Under the pieces are notes generated by a model that did no database searches, was not told where the DNA came from, and saw only the letters and a list, made by a program, of their open reading frames with translations. DNA of 64,000 bases, taken from Rhizophagus clarus. Its lineage: Eukaryota > Glomeromycota > Glomeromycetes > Glomerales > Glomeraceae. This document shows positions 1 through 10,902 of the stretch, piece after piece (the stretch's first letter is position 1; each line of letters starts with the position of its first letter). The stretch lies in the NCBI GenBank assembly GCA_015698045.1, contig BLAL01000016.1, positions 1 through 64,000 of the forward strand. The letters are read 5' to 3'. The translations under genes and the position numbers were made by a program.

Positions 1-97
1 AACTGAACAAAAATGGACGAAACTGGACGAATATCGGTATTCGAATATTCAAGTCACAAATAAATTGCCACACCAATTTTTGAAAACGGCGATAATA
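1..97. mobile_element. Right end of a Tc1-type DNA transposon (rest lies left of window)
   Basis: The stretch at 81-97 reads TGAAAACGGCGATAATA. The same 17 bases occur at 39594-39610, where they form the terminal inverted repeat of a complete Tc1-type element, and in the opposite orientation at 35828-35844. A TA (96-97) follows the CGATAA end, as expected for a Tc1/mariner target site. Inside the end, similarity to the 39.6-kb copy decays quickly, although both have CAAGTCACA/TGTGACTTG-like bases nearby. No coding sequence of this copy lies inside the window. The assignment rests only on the terminal motif and the TA. Confidence 0.45.
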
Positions 98-402
98 GAA
101 ATATTTTGATATGCATTAAAGGATAGGATTCATGAGGAATCTTTTGAACAAATCAGATATCCACTTCAACCTTTGACATAATTAAAAAAAGACAATAGGG
201 ATTTTGTAAAGATTAAATATGTCTGAAATCACACGGAGAATTAATCTTGGAAGTAATAAATAAAATTACATAAGCACATAATATAACTGACAATTTCTGA
301 GGACACGTGAAAATAAAAATGTTAAGACTTCGTCTTCACGATAGAAATTAATTACATCATATCACAAAATCTCAAATTGTAAATATAAGTATTTTATAAT
401 AA
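98..402. other. Intergenic, 3' flank of PAAF1-like gene
   Basis: AT-rich sequence between the transposon end and the stop codon of the WD40 gene. I see no ORF or structured repeat in it. Confidence 0.5.
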
Positions 403-2438
403 TTAAAATCTTCTCAAACTCCCGTCCCTCCCAGCTGCATATATAAACTTCCCATTATTTATTTCTCGAATAGAATATATTGGGTCCATATCAAAACCGA
501 TAAATTCTTGTGACGCTTGGGAAATATTGCTCGTCAAAACGGTCGGAATTTGGAATGCAGAACCATCGCCTACAAATTCAAAATATGTACTATCAATCAC
601 ACGCTAATTCATATACTGAGTATATATATTATGTACCTTGACCAATCAAAAGATCACCCGTCTCTTCGATGAAAACCAAATCATAAATTGTCGAATCATT
701 TCTTTGAATTGCAAACAGATCTCTACTAGAAATGAAATTGTCATAAGTAACATTCATAGATTTCACATATGATAATGTTGATGGCCATGTATTTACTTTA
801 TATTCCGAATATCAAAGACTTCAATAACTCCTTCAGCAGATCCGACAGCCACAAGGTTATGTTTGGGTGAATAGGCGCAAGAATGTAAAGGCACATTTCG
901 ATATGATTTTGTGGTGAATGCCTGAATAACAAATTTTATTACTACATCTACATTCATGATAAGGAAACAGTAAGAGAATATATACCTCTTCCTTGCTCAT
1001 CAGATCAATTCCTTTAATGTTACCATCTTCTAACACGCATATTACGAGCTTATCATCTGTTGCAACCTCACGTGAATCTAAAAATAAAACTGAACAGAAT
1101 AAAAATCTACGAGAAAAATAATTTATTCATAACTTTATAATTCTTAATTAATGATCTTGCCTATTTCATTATCAGGTTTTCTTTCAATAATTGATTCGGA
1201 AGGAAACAACCCTAGAGAAATCTTATTGACAGCACAGGTATAATTTCCTATAGTACGTATAATACTAGCAGAACCTCAAATATTTATAAAGTATTAAACA
1301 TTCTGTTATTCTGACTTGAATGGCAGACTCGAAATTCGAAGAGAAAAATTTTATCGTATAATACCACATTCCCATAATCGAACAGTCCCATCTCGTGCTG
1401 AGGCTATGTATTGCGTTAACATGATATTAATGAATAGAATGTTTTTAAATACGATATATAAAAAAAATAAACTTACACAGGACATTTCTGCCCCTGTCAA
1501 TTATGGCTGAATCGGTCACCCCTTTGTTGTGACCTTTTAAAGTAACCGGATTACTTCCATCCAGTGCTGACCAAATTCGTAATTGAAAATCTGATGCACC
1601 ACTTAGTACCACTATAAGAGTAATAAGTATGGTTAAGTTACATGAATTAACAGAATGTATTGTATATTTCTGAGTACCTTGACCAGAAGGAAAGAAGCGA
1701 CAAGTGGTAATATCAGCACATGTCCTTTCAATTCTCTCTATATTAAGATAATCTATAAAATGAGCAAATGTCATAAAATGAAGATTGAACCAAATTTATA
1801 TTACTTACCCTCACACTTCCATCGCTTGTATCACCTACTTTCAGTAATCCTTCATTATCACCAGTAACAAATAATCCACCACCAGGCGAAATATCCATTG
1901 ATTTAATCTGATTAAACATAAGAAGATAATTAAAATTAAACTAACTGTTATTTTTAAGTACTACTTACAGCTGAATTATGTGTCTTAAAGGTAGCTTTTG
2001 TTCCTTTGATAATCGTTTCATAATTGCGAGTTTCTCACAGGAAACATAAAATGAATACTAAATTATATTTCGTTCGTTATTTGGAATACGCGACGGTAGT
2101 CAAAAGAGAAATAAGTGAAGCTTGACATGCACATTGGTTATTTTTTCAACTACAATACCATCCTTTCCAGTGAGTTCCACGGAATGAGATTCAACAAGAC
2201 TTTTTTTAACTTGAACCGACCCATGAACTGACGCAGAACCTAGATAATATCTTTGCTCTAAATAAAGAAATGCGTAAAAGAGTTATTTATATTTATGGTC
2301 GGTACCTTTACGATAGCACGACACCCAAAAAGACTCGGAGGCAACTGTCCCACGAAGGACATCGGAAATCACTTCTACCCAATCAGACTGTACAGTTACT
2401 TGAGGAATGTGAATTGGGTTATTGATTTCGTTCGGCAT
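403..2438 (-). CDS. PAAF1: WD40 proteasomal ATPase-associated factor (PAAF1/Rpn14-like)
   Basis: A multi-exon WD40-repeat gene related to human PAAF1 and yeast Rpn14, chaperones that bind the Rpt ATPase ring of the 19S proteasome regulatory particle during assembly. The ATG at 2438-2436 begins MPNEINNPIHIPQV, and exon 1 ends at a GT donor after 2306. Further exons encode a segment with KGTKATFKTHNSA, then RFFPSGQ, VVLSGASDFQLRIWSALDG and GVTDSAIIDRGRNVL (about 1445-1774), then ARDGTVRLWECG. These match the family in order: RFFPSG, LSGG.D..L.IWS, GGV.DTAIVDRGRNV, SRDGT.RLW. The last exon (403-600) ends in AGRDGSLRRF and a TAA at 403. I count about nine exons. The internal splice sites were not all fixed, so the span is firmer than the exon list. 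It is probably a functional single-copy housekeeping gene. Confidence 0.8.
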
Positions 2439-2634
2439 TTTCCCGTTAAAGGTAAAAATTTTTGCACACCTGAAATCAGTGTTGTCATGGGACGCGGACG
2501 CGGACTTTGGACGTCAGTCCGTGTCCGTGTCCGAAAATTTTATGTCCCGAACATTTTGTCCGAAAGTATGATCACCATGATACTGAATTATTTCCGATCT
2601 AATTTATAAATAATTAAATATTTACTTAGCTTTT

Positions 2635-2651
2635 ATTTAATCATATTTAGA
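2635..2651 (+). repeat. Target-site duplication, left copy
   Basis: 17 bp, ATTTAATCATATTTAGA, identical to 4762-4778 and directly flanking the retroelement. The long, exact duplication suggests a recent insertion, which contrasts with the many stops inside the element. That fits mobilisation of an already defective RNA by an active LINE in trans. Confidence 0.85.
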
Positions 2652-4726
2652 GGAGGAACTCTTTCCTGCAGATCTGTGAACCAAATTTTCACGGAAGAAA
2701 TAATTTTATTTTTATCATGAAGAAAAGGATTTTTGCTATCAAAACAGCTCCAAAACAGCATCAACGTCTTCTACGACCCAAAGTTACCCCTACTACTGCT
2801 TTAAAGAGTATTCCTTCTGGCCGTTTTCACGATGTTATAGTAGATTTTATCTCCAAAATCGTCGACATATAACTCGGTTTTTCTTCTTAGCCTCAATATC
2901 ACCTAGCGACCCGACAGCTATAAACGAGTTTTTTGAATGTTATCCGGACCAAGTAGTCCCTTTAGAACCAGCTGTCACAAGTTTTCTTAATTACAGAGGT
3001 TCTCACTTTTGTAGCCCAATTTTTGGCTTACTCTCCTCAATATCTTTCTCTTGGACGCATGACCATGAGGGGAAATTTTTGCTCATGGATTCGAAATTTC
3101 GCCGGAGCGTTGGAAATTGCAAGTAAACAAACGTCCCCGGTATGGGGAAATTCGTCGTGGGATCCTAGTGCACCAACTCAGACACGTCGAATGGAATTTC
3201 GGAGTGTTCTCTGTGGATACAAATTCAGATAGGGATCATTGATAATCGTGGATGGACGAATTACATGCCACAGGCCTCCACAGTAATAATCACACCTATT
3301 CCCGTCACGCCCTTAGACCAAAATCTCAGAAGCGGACTTCACGCTAAAAAGAAAGCCCGTAAGGAGAAGAAGCAAGCCTTGCAACTACAAACTCCTTCTG
3401 GACTGGATGAACAAATAGTGCCCACTTTAGCGCTGAATCTCCTGAGTATACACCCTCTAAACCTCTGGTTCAAGGACGGTTACTTTTAATCAAAGTATTC
3501 TTTTCTCCTCCTTCACACCCTATAAGCAGCAGTTGAAGCGAGATTCCAAGCCACAATCAACTCCTATAGACAATGGTAAGAAATTAAAACAGAAAGAGAC
3601 AGACAAGGTCTTAAAAAATGGAAATGTTATCATCATCGGGTATATTTCTCAGATCAAGAACAAGCACAATTATTGGATTCTTGTAGTCTATGATATCCCG
3701 GGCCAAATGGGATAACTATACTCTGTTGGCCAATTTAGGACGATGAGGTAAGGTCATATCAGTCAGCACTAGGGTGCACAAGAAGGTATTTATCCGCGAG
3801 GGTTAGACTGATTCCAGACCATGAGTGCTTGAAATGCTATAATGGAGGGGACTGGGACTGTCAACTTGGGAGGAATCCCTGTTCGATTGGTTTCCTGCTT
3901 CCTAGAACCTTTCAGAAGGAAACAACGAGAAAAGTTCCAAGCCGTCGTGTATTAATCTACCAGACGACATGACGGATTGCCTCTTTATTCCCAAACGGAC
4001 GCCCTCACCAATTTTTGTTGGATAGTGGCATAAAATCTTTTAAATTAGTTAAAGAAGTTGATGGATCCAGAAGCTGATAGGTTACTTTGACACTTGGGAT
4101 CATGTTTCCACTCGCATTAATAACCCTCAGCTTTGGAATGACGTTTAGAATATCTTGGTGCCCGTTATTCCACCTTACTTCAAGAATTTACGCAAATCTG
4201 CTCGAATTGGCAATGCAGACACAAATCTTTACGGACACCCTAAAGGGTCCTAATTTTTCTTTTTCAGGTTTTAATACTAACAACCGCAAGAACGATCAAA
4301 ATAAAACCCCCAATCTGGACGTCTACCAAGAAGATCGATCACTCAAGAACCGACCAGTCTAAGAAGCCAGATGTAAAACATTTAAATCGCTGGGCTGAAG
4401 GCAATTATTAGAACATTATATTTAGTTTAGTTGGGAGGGATAGATTAGAAGATTCCATACTAACTTCTTGTCATGCTTAGGCATTCGCTTTATGTAATGT
4501 TTTTGTTTTATTAGATCGTAGAATTTTTTCTTTTTATTTTTTCGTTTACCTTTATACCTTGAACAATTCTATAACTAGACTTCCTATTATATTAAAGAGA
4601 ATAGGCTAGGGATATAGTAGTCATGGGATATATTTGTAACCCTAGTGTGGGGCGGGTAGGTTTGGTTTCAGTGTTTTTTTGTATACTTTTCTATCTTTCT
4701 TCTCTGAATAAAAGCACTTCCTTTGA

Positions 4727-4761
<35 letters not shown>
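2652..4761 (+). mobile_element. Degenerate ORF1-only non-LTR (LINE-type) retroelement with poly(A) tail
   Basis: A 2.1-kb insert bounded by perfect 17-bp direct repeats (ATTTAATCATATTTAGA at 2635-2651 and 4762-4778). It ends in an A-tract of about 30 nt (4731-4761), preceded by an AATAAA signal near 4708. These are the marks of target-primed reverse transcription of a polyadenylated RNA. Coding remnants are on the + strand and broken by many stops. An N-terminal part from the ATG at 2718 continues through SGRFHDVIVDFIS. A lysine-rich linker lies near 3340-3380. A C-terminal part near 3680-4350 includes NLGGIPVR, RKQREKFQAVV and FDTWDHVST in shifting frames. This resembles a LINE ORF1-type protein. 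I see no endonuclease or reverse-transcriptase motif, so it could be an ORF1-only or 'half-LINE' copy. The 5' end is shared with the copy at 63559. Confidence 0.75.
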
Positions 4762-4765
<4 letters not shown>

Positions 4766-4778
4766 AATCATATTTAGA
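4762..4778 (+). repeat. Target-site duplication, right copy
   Basis: Second copy of the 17-bp duplication. It starts immediately after, and shares its first A with, the poly(A) tract of the retroelement. Confidence 0.85.
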
Positions 4779-5504
4779 TAATCATATAAATTTTATTTTC
4801 ACATTTCAAAATCAAATTAAAATAAATTCTTTCCTATTTAGCATTAGCATCAATAGCAGGATGAGTAATATCATGTATATATATTTACTGTATTATTATC
4901 TGTACTATCATTATCCTCATCAGAATCTCTGTTAGATTTAGCATTTTTCTCTTCCTTTAATATTTTTATCCAATCCTAAAGATATTCACCAAATTCATTT
5001 TTAGATTCATTAGCTTCATTAGCTTTATCATTTAACTCTTCAGAATTATTCTCTTCTGTTAGTATTTTTTTTTTAGCTAAATTATTAATGCTATCTAGAT
5101 TACCAGGATCTTAATCAACATTAATATCATCAATAGTAGATTTAATAATTAATGAATTATTATAGAAATGATGATTATATGTAATATTACCTCTCAATTT
5201 ATTATTAAAAGAGCTTTGGTTGATTATATAATATAAAGAATATTATCTGCTATATTATCTAATAAAAATTATAAATTAAATAAATATATTTAAATATGTT
5301 ATCAATCAATTATGATATTTTGATTGTAAAATCCATACAGTTCCATAATCCTTTAATAGAAGTGATTTTATATAAATGCTATAAATTACAAATTCCAGTT
5401 CATTTGTTAAACATTAGCAAAATACTAATAATTACCATTATTTATATATATTAAGATCAAATAGATATTAAGCTAACTAAAAATCATTAAATTTACTAAG
5501 AATA
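4779..5504. other. AT-rich intergenic with a possible acidic coding remnant on the minus strand
   Basis: Read on the minus strand, about 4905-5130 gives an interrupted acidic, Asn/Ser-rich sequence (NSEELNDKANEANESKNEF, then a stop, then EEKNAKSNRDSDEDNDST). It looks like the tail of a decayed gene, possibly a transposase, but it has no recognisable domain. The rest is simple AT-rich sequence. Confidence 0.3.
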
Positions 5505-5506
5505 CT

Positions 5507-5770
5507 ACTGGTCAAAATCAATTCTATCAGGTACATATCAGGGACTTATATATTACGGTTAATCAGATAAATATTAGATATTTTTACATATCAGATACCC
5601 AATTTATTACACTTCAAAATATGCCTAATTATTAAAACTCTGATATCTAAACTATTGGTTACTATATATTATTTAATATATATTAAGCACAGTTTTATTT
5701 ACCACATATCAGATACCTGATATATGATACAAATTTTAATATGTATATTAGATTCATATTGTATAACGTA
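5507..5770. mobile_element. Solo, degenerate end of the CACTA-like element family
   Basis: 5507-5545 reads CTGGTCAAAATCAATTCTAT followed by a CAGGTACATATCAGGG-type stretch. It aligns with the inverted repeats of the complete element at 6478 and 17947, and is closest to the right one. CATATCAGATACC/GATATAT subterminal-type motifs follow to about 5730. The first bases (CTACTGG instead of CACTGG) are altered and no partner end is visible nearby. I read it as a decayed fragment or one end of a deleted copy. Confidence 0.6.
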
Positions 5771-6056
5771 TTAAGAAATTTTTTAGTTTACTTTCTTTAT
5801 AGATTTTTCTTTTTAAAAATTTTAATTTGTTTAATGTAGTTTAAAAATTTTATTGTCTTATTTATTGAATATATTATCAAGTTATAAATTTTTTGTTAAA
5901 ATGTTTAAAGTATAATTATTATTGTTAATATTTTTATTTATTACATATTTATTATAATAAATTAATAAAAGTTACAGTCATTTATCCCCTCATCTGTAAT
6001 GTAGGCAAATTTGCCTGCAAATTTTTGGGCTTAAAATTACTAACATAGTGAATGTA
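5771..6056. other. AT-rich intergenic, nothing recognised
   Basis: Runs of T and TA-rich sequence, with a short GTAGGCAAATTTGCCTGC near-palindrome at about 6001-6018. No gene is supported. Confidence 0.5.
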
Positions 6057-6477
6057 TTATCGCCATTTTTGAATTAGTGTGATCAGCAATAATTTCTTAC
6101 TTAAATAAAAATATTAACTTCAACATTCCCAAAATAATGTCACATGCACAAATTAAAATGTAGATTATATTTGATCTACATAATCTTAAGCCACTGTTGT
6201 ATCACTTTTGCCCGTATTTTTTCGTCCCTTATTCTGTATATTTTGCTCGTAACATATAAACTGATTCCTGACAATTCCCTTAATAATTCCTAAAAATTTC
6301 AAAGATTACAAAATAATTACAATATATAACTTATAATAAAAGTCAGTTTACTCTTATACATAAACACAAATATGCCTCGAGGATTTAGTGAAGATTTATG
6401 TTGGCGTAGTATTTACCTTTATACCGAAGGGTTGCCAACTACAAAAATTGCTAATGCATTGCATATGAGTAAGGTAT
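6057..6477 (+). pseudogene. 5' end and HTH exon of a Tc1-type transposase, disrupted by the CACTA-like insertion
   Basis: 6057-6072 (TTATCGCCATTTTTGA) resembles the 27-bp terminal repeat of the Tc1-type element at 35830-39608. 316 nt downstream, the ATG at 6373 opens MPRGFSEDLCWRSIYLYTEG followed by LPTTKIANALHMSK. This is a helix-turn-helix start of the same kind as the intact transposase at 39077 (SNDIRWRIIYHQLDGFSAKE). The reading frame runs into GGTA and is then cut by the CACTGG end of the large element. Sequence right of that element (from 17949) does not obviously resume the transposase, so this copy was probably already decayed or spliced nearby. Confidence 0.6.
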
Positions 6478-6514
6478 CACTGGTCAAAATCGATGCTAGC
6501 GGATACATATCGGG
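6478..6514 (+). repeat. Left terminal inverted repeat
   Basis: Begins CACTGGTCAAAATCGATG and ends in TACATATCGGG. It pairs with the complement of 17911-17947 with four mismatches. Confidence 0.85.
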
Positions 6515-6850
6515 TACCTGATATGTGTAATATATTTGTAGGATATGTGTATGATATTCGATAATAATACACATATCGGGTACCCGATATGTGTATTGTT
6601 TATGCGGAAATTCGGTGATACATATTACAGTTATCGCACAAGTATTCACACATATCGGGTAGTTATAATATCGGGCACAATATCATTTATTTACTGTATA
6701 CCCGATATATTGTAATAAATATCGTATAAAATATCGTATACCAATCATACATTTATCAGATAGCACCGATAATTATTTTATAGCTGTCCGATATGGGACA
6801 TATTTTGGTACCCGATATGAACACGATAAAGTTCAAGTACATATACCGGG
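6500..6850. repeat. Left subterminal repeat cluster (CATATCGGG motifs)
   Basis: About eight direct or inverted copies of CATATCGGG or near variants lie here, for example at about 6507, 6571, 6588, 6650, 6705, 6813 and 6842. A perfect 32-nt palindrome at 6566-6597 has the half site ACACATATCGGGTAC. In CACTA elements such motifs bind the TnpA-type protein; that role is inferred here. Confidence 0.75.
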
Positions 6851-8258
6851 TAGTATAATATTTTTAATAATTCAGGGCAAAAATTATAGAATTTATATTA
6901 TAATTTGTAATTATATATATTTTTTCAGATTAATTTATAATTTTAACTCAAAATTTATTTTTAATTAAAAACAAAAATATGAATTACAATCTATGTAAAA
7001 TCAATACTACATTTATGTAAAATCAATCTAAATTCAATAAATTGCGAATAAATCTATATTATATAAATCAATTATACTGTAAGTGGCATACTAACGAAAT
7101 TAGATTTCACTTGTTCGCTTACTTATTTTCATTATATTCAAATTTGATCATTAAACGAAAGTAACATTATTAGTAACAGGTTGTTAGAAAAGGAACAATA
7201 ATAAAAAAAGAATATTAGTAGAAGAAAAAGAAATAGTTAGTAGTAAAAAATGTTAGTAGGAAAGAAATAAAATAAATAAAAATTAGTAGAAGAAAATAAT
7301 TAGTAGAAATTATAGAAGAAAGAAACAGTAGAAGAAAGAAAATAGAAAAATAATGTACAAGTACCCTACAACTTCATCCCTAGGTAGTCAAAAATCTCAG
7401 GTAGTTCCAGACCACAGCAAACATGAAAGATAACTATATATATACAATAGCAATGAAGAAAAATATTAGATAGTGGAAACGTTAGTAAAATTTAAGAAAA
7501 GTAAATGATAGAAAATTCAGATATGTTAATAAGAGAAGTATTAGTAAAAGGAAGAAAGAAACGTTAGCAAGAGGACGTTAATAGAAAATATTTATAATCA
7601 TATGAAAAGAGAAGTGTAGCGTTAATAAAAAATATACCTTATGTGTTCTTTTCCTGAATATAATAAAGAAAAAAATGTAAAAAAACGTCGTTAAAGAGAA
7701 GTGTAACATTAATAAAAAAATATACCTTGTGTGTTTTTACGTGTTAATTTGATAATATTGTAAAAAAAAGAAAGCGGTTACAGACTTACAGTAAGCGAAA
7801 AAATTAAAGAGAAAAAAGAAAAAAAAAATAAAATGACAATATAAACAAATAATTAAATCATGTGATCATTAAATAATAAGTTGATTATAATTGGTCAACA
7901 TTTGAACAGTTACACAAATTTTAAACAATATATTTTATCATATAGTACAGTATAATAACGAATGAAAGAATATAAAATATAGCAATAAAATTAATAAAAA
8001 TTTTGCATTTTATGCATTTTACATATAATTCTGAAAAGGGTGTACCGGTTATCTATATATTTTATTTATCATTTTTTGCTATGATAATATTATCATCGTT
8101 AATATCACGAATCTTACTTTCACCTTTTAGCGTACAATCTGCAATAAAGAAGCAGAACTATTCTGGTCCGTAACCGTATCATGCGCAAAAATTTATTTTC
8201 TTGATCTTGTACGACTTAAAAATGAATTTCTTAAAATATTAATACTAATCTTTTTTTT
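6851..8258. other. Element interior, purine-rich on the + strand, no gene recognised
   Basis: 7140-7700 is dominated by AGTAGAAGAAAGAAA-type purine runs. A near-duplicate AGAGAAGTGTA(G/A)C(G/A)TTAATAAAAAATATACCTT sits at about 7610-7640 and 7695-7730. No coding sequence is supported. Confidence 0.45.
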
Positions 8259-8507
8259 AGCAGCAAGTCATAGTGATCGTGGTGATCGTAGTGGTCGTGG
8301 TAGTCATAGAGGTCGTGGAGGTCGTGGTCGTAAAGGCGATGATGATATCGACGATGGGTAAAATTTTATTAATCAAATTTAAATTATCACTTAAAATATT
8401 ATTATTTTAATTTTTTTTTATAAGTACGACATTATCCTTTCTGACAGAGATGATGGCAACGACAATGAGCTTATAGATGACTTTGCGAAGCAGATAACAT
8501 GTACATA
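8259..8507 (+). pseudogene. Possible RG-rich exons of an unidentified gene fragment
   Basis: After TTTTTTTTAGCAG, 8262-8358 can be read as an Arg-Gly-rich segment (SDRGDRSGRGSHRGRGGRGR) turning acidic (DDDIDDG), with a GTAAAA-type donor. 8449-8500 can be read as RDDGNDNELIDDFAKQIT after a TTTCTGACAG acceptor. The pattern resembles an RGG-box protein such as a nucleolar or RNA-binding protein. No start codon, domain or continuation is visible. It may be another captured host fragment or low-complexity chance. I give it low weight. Confidence 0.3.
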
Positions 8508-10734
8508 CACCTTTTTCAAAATTATATGTAAAATGCAAAAATGCAAAATTTTTATCAATTTGTATTGCTATTTTTATTTTACAGATTATAAATATATCTT
8601 TTAATAAAATTCAAATTTTTCAGTTTATACTATACGATAAAAATTTATTAGCGAAACGAGTAAAATAAAAAAATTGAAAATTTGCCGTATTAGGTACTTT
8701 TGAAAGTTAAAACAATGCCGATGGAAACCTAAAAGTGCTAAAAGTGAGGTATATATATATATATATTAGTTATAGGAATAACTAAAGTAAGTAATTAATA
8801 GTTAGTGTTGGCGAATAGAGTATTTGCTGACGAAGAATTTGCTGACGAAGGATAAAAGGCGACAAAGTATTGACTGATGATGAAATAATAAGATAGTGTA
8901 TAGACAAGTAACGATACTCAGTCCCATACATATCTTAGGAGGCTAGCCTATTGTGAATAACTCACTACAGAAGAATATGTATTTTATTTGCGCATATACC
9001 TATAACACAAGGTATATAGATGGACCTGCCAGTGAAGGCACGTATGTTCAGGAAAGGTGAAGGAAGGGAATAAGATATAAATGATATTAATTACTTACCC
9101 TATTTTAGAGTAAAACAACGTGAGATATGAAAACGTTACGAAAAGAAGGACAGTAGAAGGACAGTAGAAGAAGATAGTAGAGAAAACCTAAAAAGAAGAA
9201 AGGGAAAGAATAGGGTTGGCAAGCGTTAGCAGAAGAATGGAAATACCGAGTATTTCAAATATGAAACAGTGAAATAACATAAAAGCGGCTGGGATCGCCC
9301 GACTGCTAACGCGCGATACGTATATTGCTTACAATCTGTCGAGGTGTGACGGCCTACTCCTTACATTAAAACCATTCAGCGCGAAGCATTGAATAGCGCA
9401 CTTGCCTTATAGAGCCCTAATGATATCAACACAAAGAAATTAAAATTATAAAATCTGGCAAAATTTGAAAGAAGTTTGCGGAGGTTGATGACGAGGATCA
9501 TAAGAAATAGAAAGAAAGGCTCGCTTTAGATTAACCAGTTCACGACATTCTCTTTTATTGGGACGAAGACAGTTGAGTGATACGTTTAACACGACCTATA
9601 ATAACAAAGAAAGGAAAATAAAAGGGTCATCCAGGAGTACTAGATGAGCAAGTATAAACGTCACAATATTCAACAACCGCGTACAAATGTTTCGCAGGAT
9701 CCTTTCAGGACTGGATGATAATAACCATCCTGAGCGTAAGACATTTATCTTTACAACGCGTCCGCAGTCACCCTTTAGAAATCAACTCAAGCAGCTATGA
9801 CCAAATATGAACCACACTCACCTTTAGCAATATCCAAATAAACGTTGGCTTCTTTAACTTTTGTCTGAAACGGAGGGTAGATTTACGGCGAGAAGTAAAG
9901 GAACGTCTACAAGCCATGATTATTGAAGTCTGTAAAAAATATATAAATAAATAAAGGACGTAAAAGTTAGGAGGTGACATCTGGTTCGCATTCCATGTGA
10001 CCCCAAGCCAACTATTCCTTGAACCCCACAGACTCCTAACTATCTTGTAAGCAGTATCATTAAAACTATGAAGCAATACTGGTATATCGTGTATATTAGA
10101 TTATTGGAATATTTAAGACAGTTTATCTTTAGTTAGACCGTAATCTTTATAATACGTGCAGTGACCAGCGTAAACTCAGAGAGCGCGTGCTTACCTTTAA
10201 CAAAGATATACAAGAAGGATATGAAAGCAATAGAGAGCGGAAAAAGAGTAAGAGAGTTATGGAAAAAATAGAAATAATATTTGAAGAAAAATATTTGTTA
10301 AAAGAGAGAAAAGAAGTTATTTTATATTTTTAAGATAAAACGCGACAAAAATTCAGGATATTTCATGATAATCTTAAGGAAAATAACTTAATTGGTGATC
10401 AACAATGTGTTCGAAAACTAAATTGATATTAGTATAACATGACTAGTACAGTACATGACGGTTCCAAACTGGAATAAATATATCAAGTTGACTGTAATGT
10501 TGAATTTCAAACTGTAATTTAAATGATTTATAAAAAATTTCTTTTGAAGAACATTATCGATTTCTGTAAATTTCTTTTTCCATTCAAAAAGCCATCGAAA
10601 AGTTTATTTATATGAATTATAAAATATCATATCAAATGAAAATATCAAACCATTTAAAAACTTACTTATATAATAAAGCAATAAATAGTTTATTTATATT
10701 CATATTATATATATATTTTTTTATAATTGATTAA
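8508..10734. other. Element interior with decayed repeat sequence, no intact gene
   Basis: 8750-9600 and 9640-10080 are visibly less AT-rich than their surroundings, as are many degenerate retroelement pieces. On the minus strand, 9795-10076 is open (MLHSFNDTAYKIVRSLW at the start), but neighbouring frames carry equally protein-like pieces such as VYLDIAKGECGSYLV. This suggests a frameshifted remnant. It could not be assigned to a family. Confidence 0.35.
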
Positions 10735-10880
10735 TTATAATACTAGCTCAAAAATATTTGCCCTGGCCAATTTTAAAATATATTTGTTAGCACAAATACG
10801 TCCAGCTTCTAATGCCTCGCTAGAAAGCTGTTGATGTTCATCAGAAAGCAAATGGATACAAAGAGGAAATTCATCTACAT
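10735..10880 (-). pseudogene. RPL10: Captured exon of ribosomal protein uL16 (RPL10)
   Basis: Read on the minus strand from an AG acceptor (TTTTTCAAATGTAG, about 10881), the exon encodes VDEFPLC, then [21 protein letters not shown]. These are near-identical to the conserved N-terminal third of eukaryotic RPL10/QM (large-subunit protein near the P site and Nmd3 site). Conservation covers about 33 residues. After KYILK the sequence ([11 protein letters not shown], stop at 10735) departs from the family, where GKDAFH.RVR would follow. No other RPL10 exon lies nearby, so this is an isolated exon inside the CACTA-like element and not a working ribosomal gene. It may be spliced into the SANT-gene transcript immediately upstream, but that gene has its own in-frame stop. 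Confidence 0.75.
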
Positions 10881-10902
10881 TTGAAAAAAAAAAATTTGTA
10901 AT

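Noticed and set aside
6475..6477. A 3-bp CACTA-style target duplication at the large element
   Set aside because: The left triplet TAT and right triplet TTA differ; only TA one base out on each side matches, so I did not claim a 3-bp duplication.
7140..7700. Repeated AGTAGAAGAAAGAAA units as a CRISPR-like or satellite array
   Set aside because: Unit length and spacing are irregular; this is purine-rich simple sequence.
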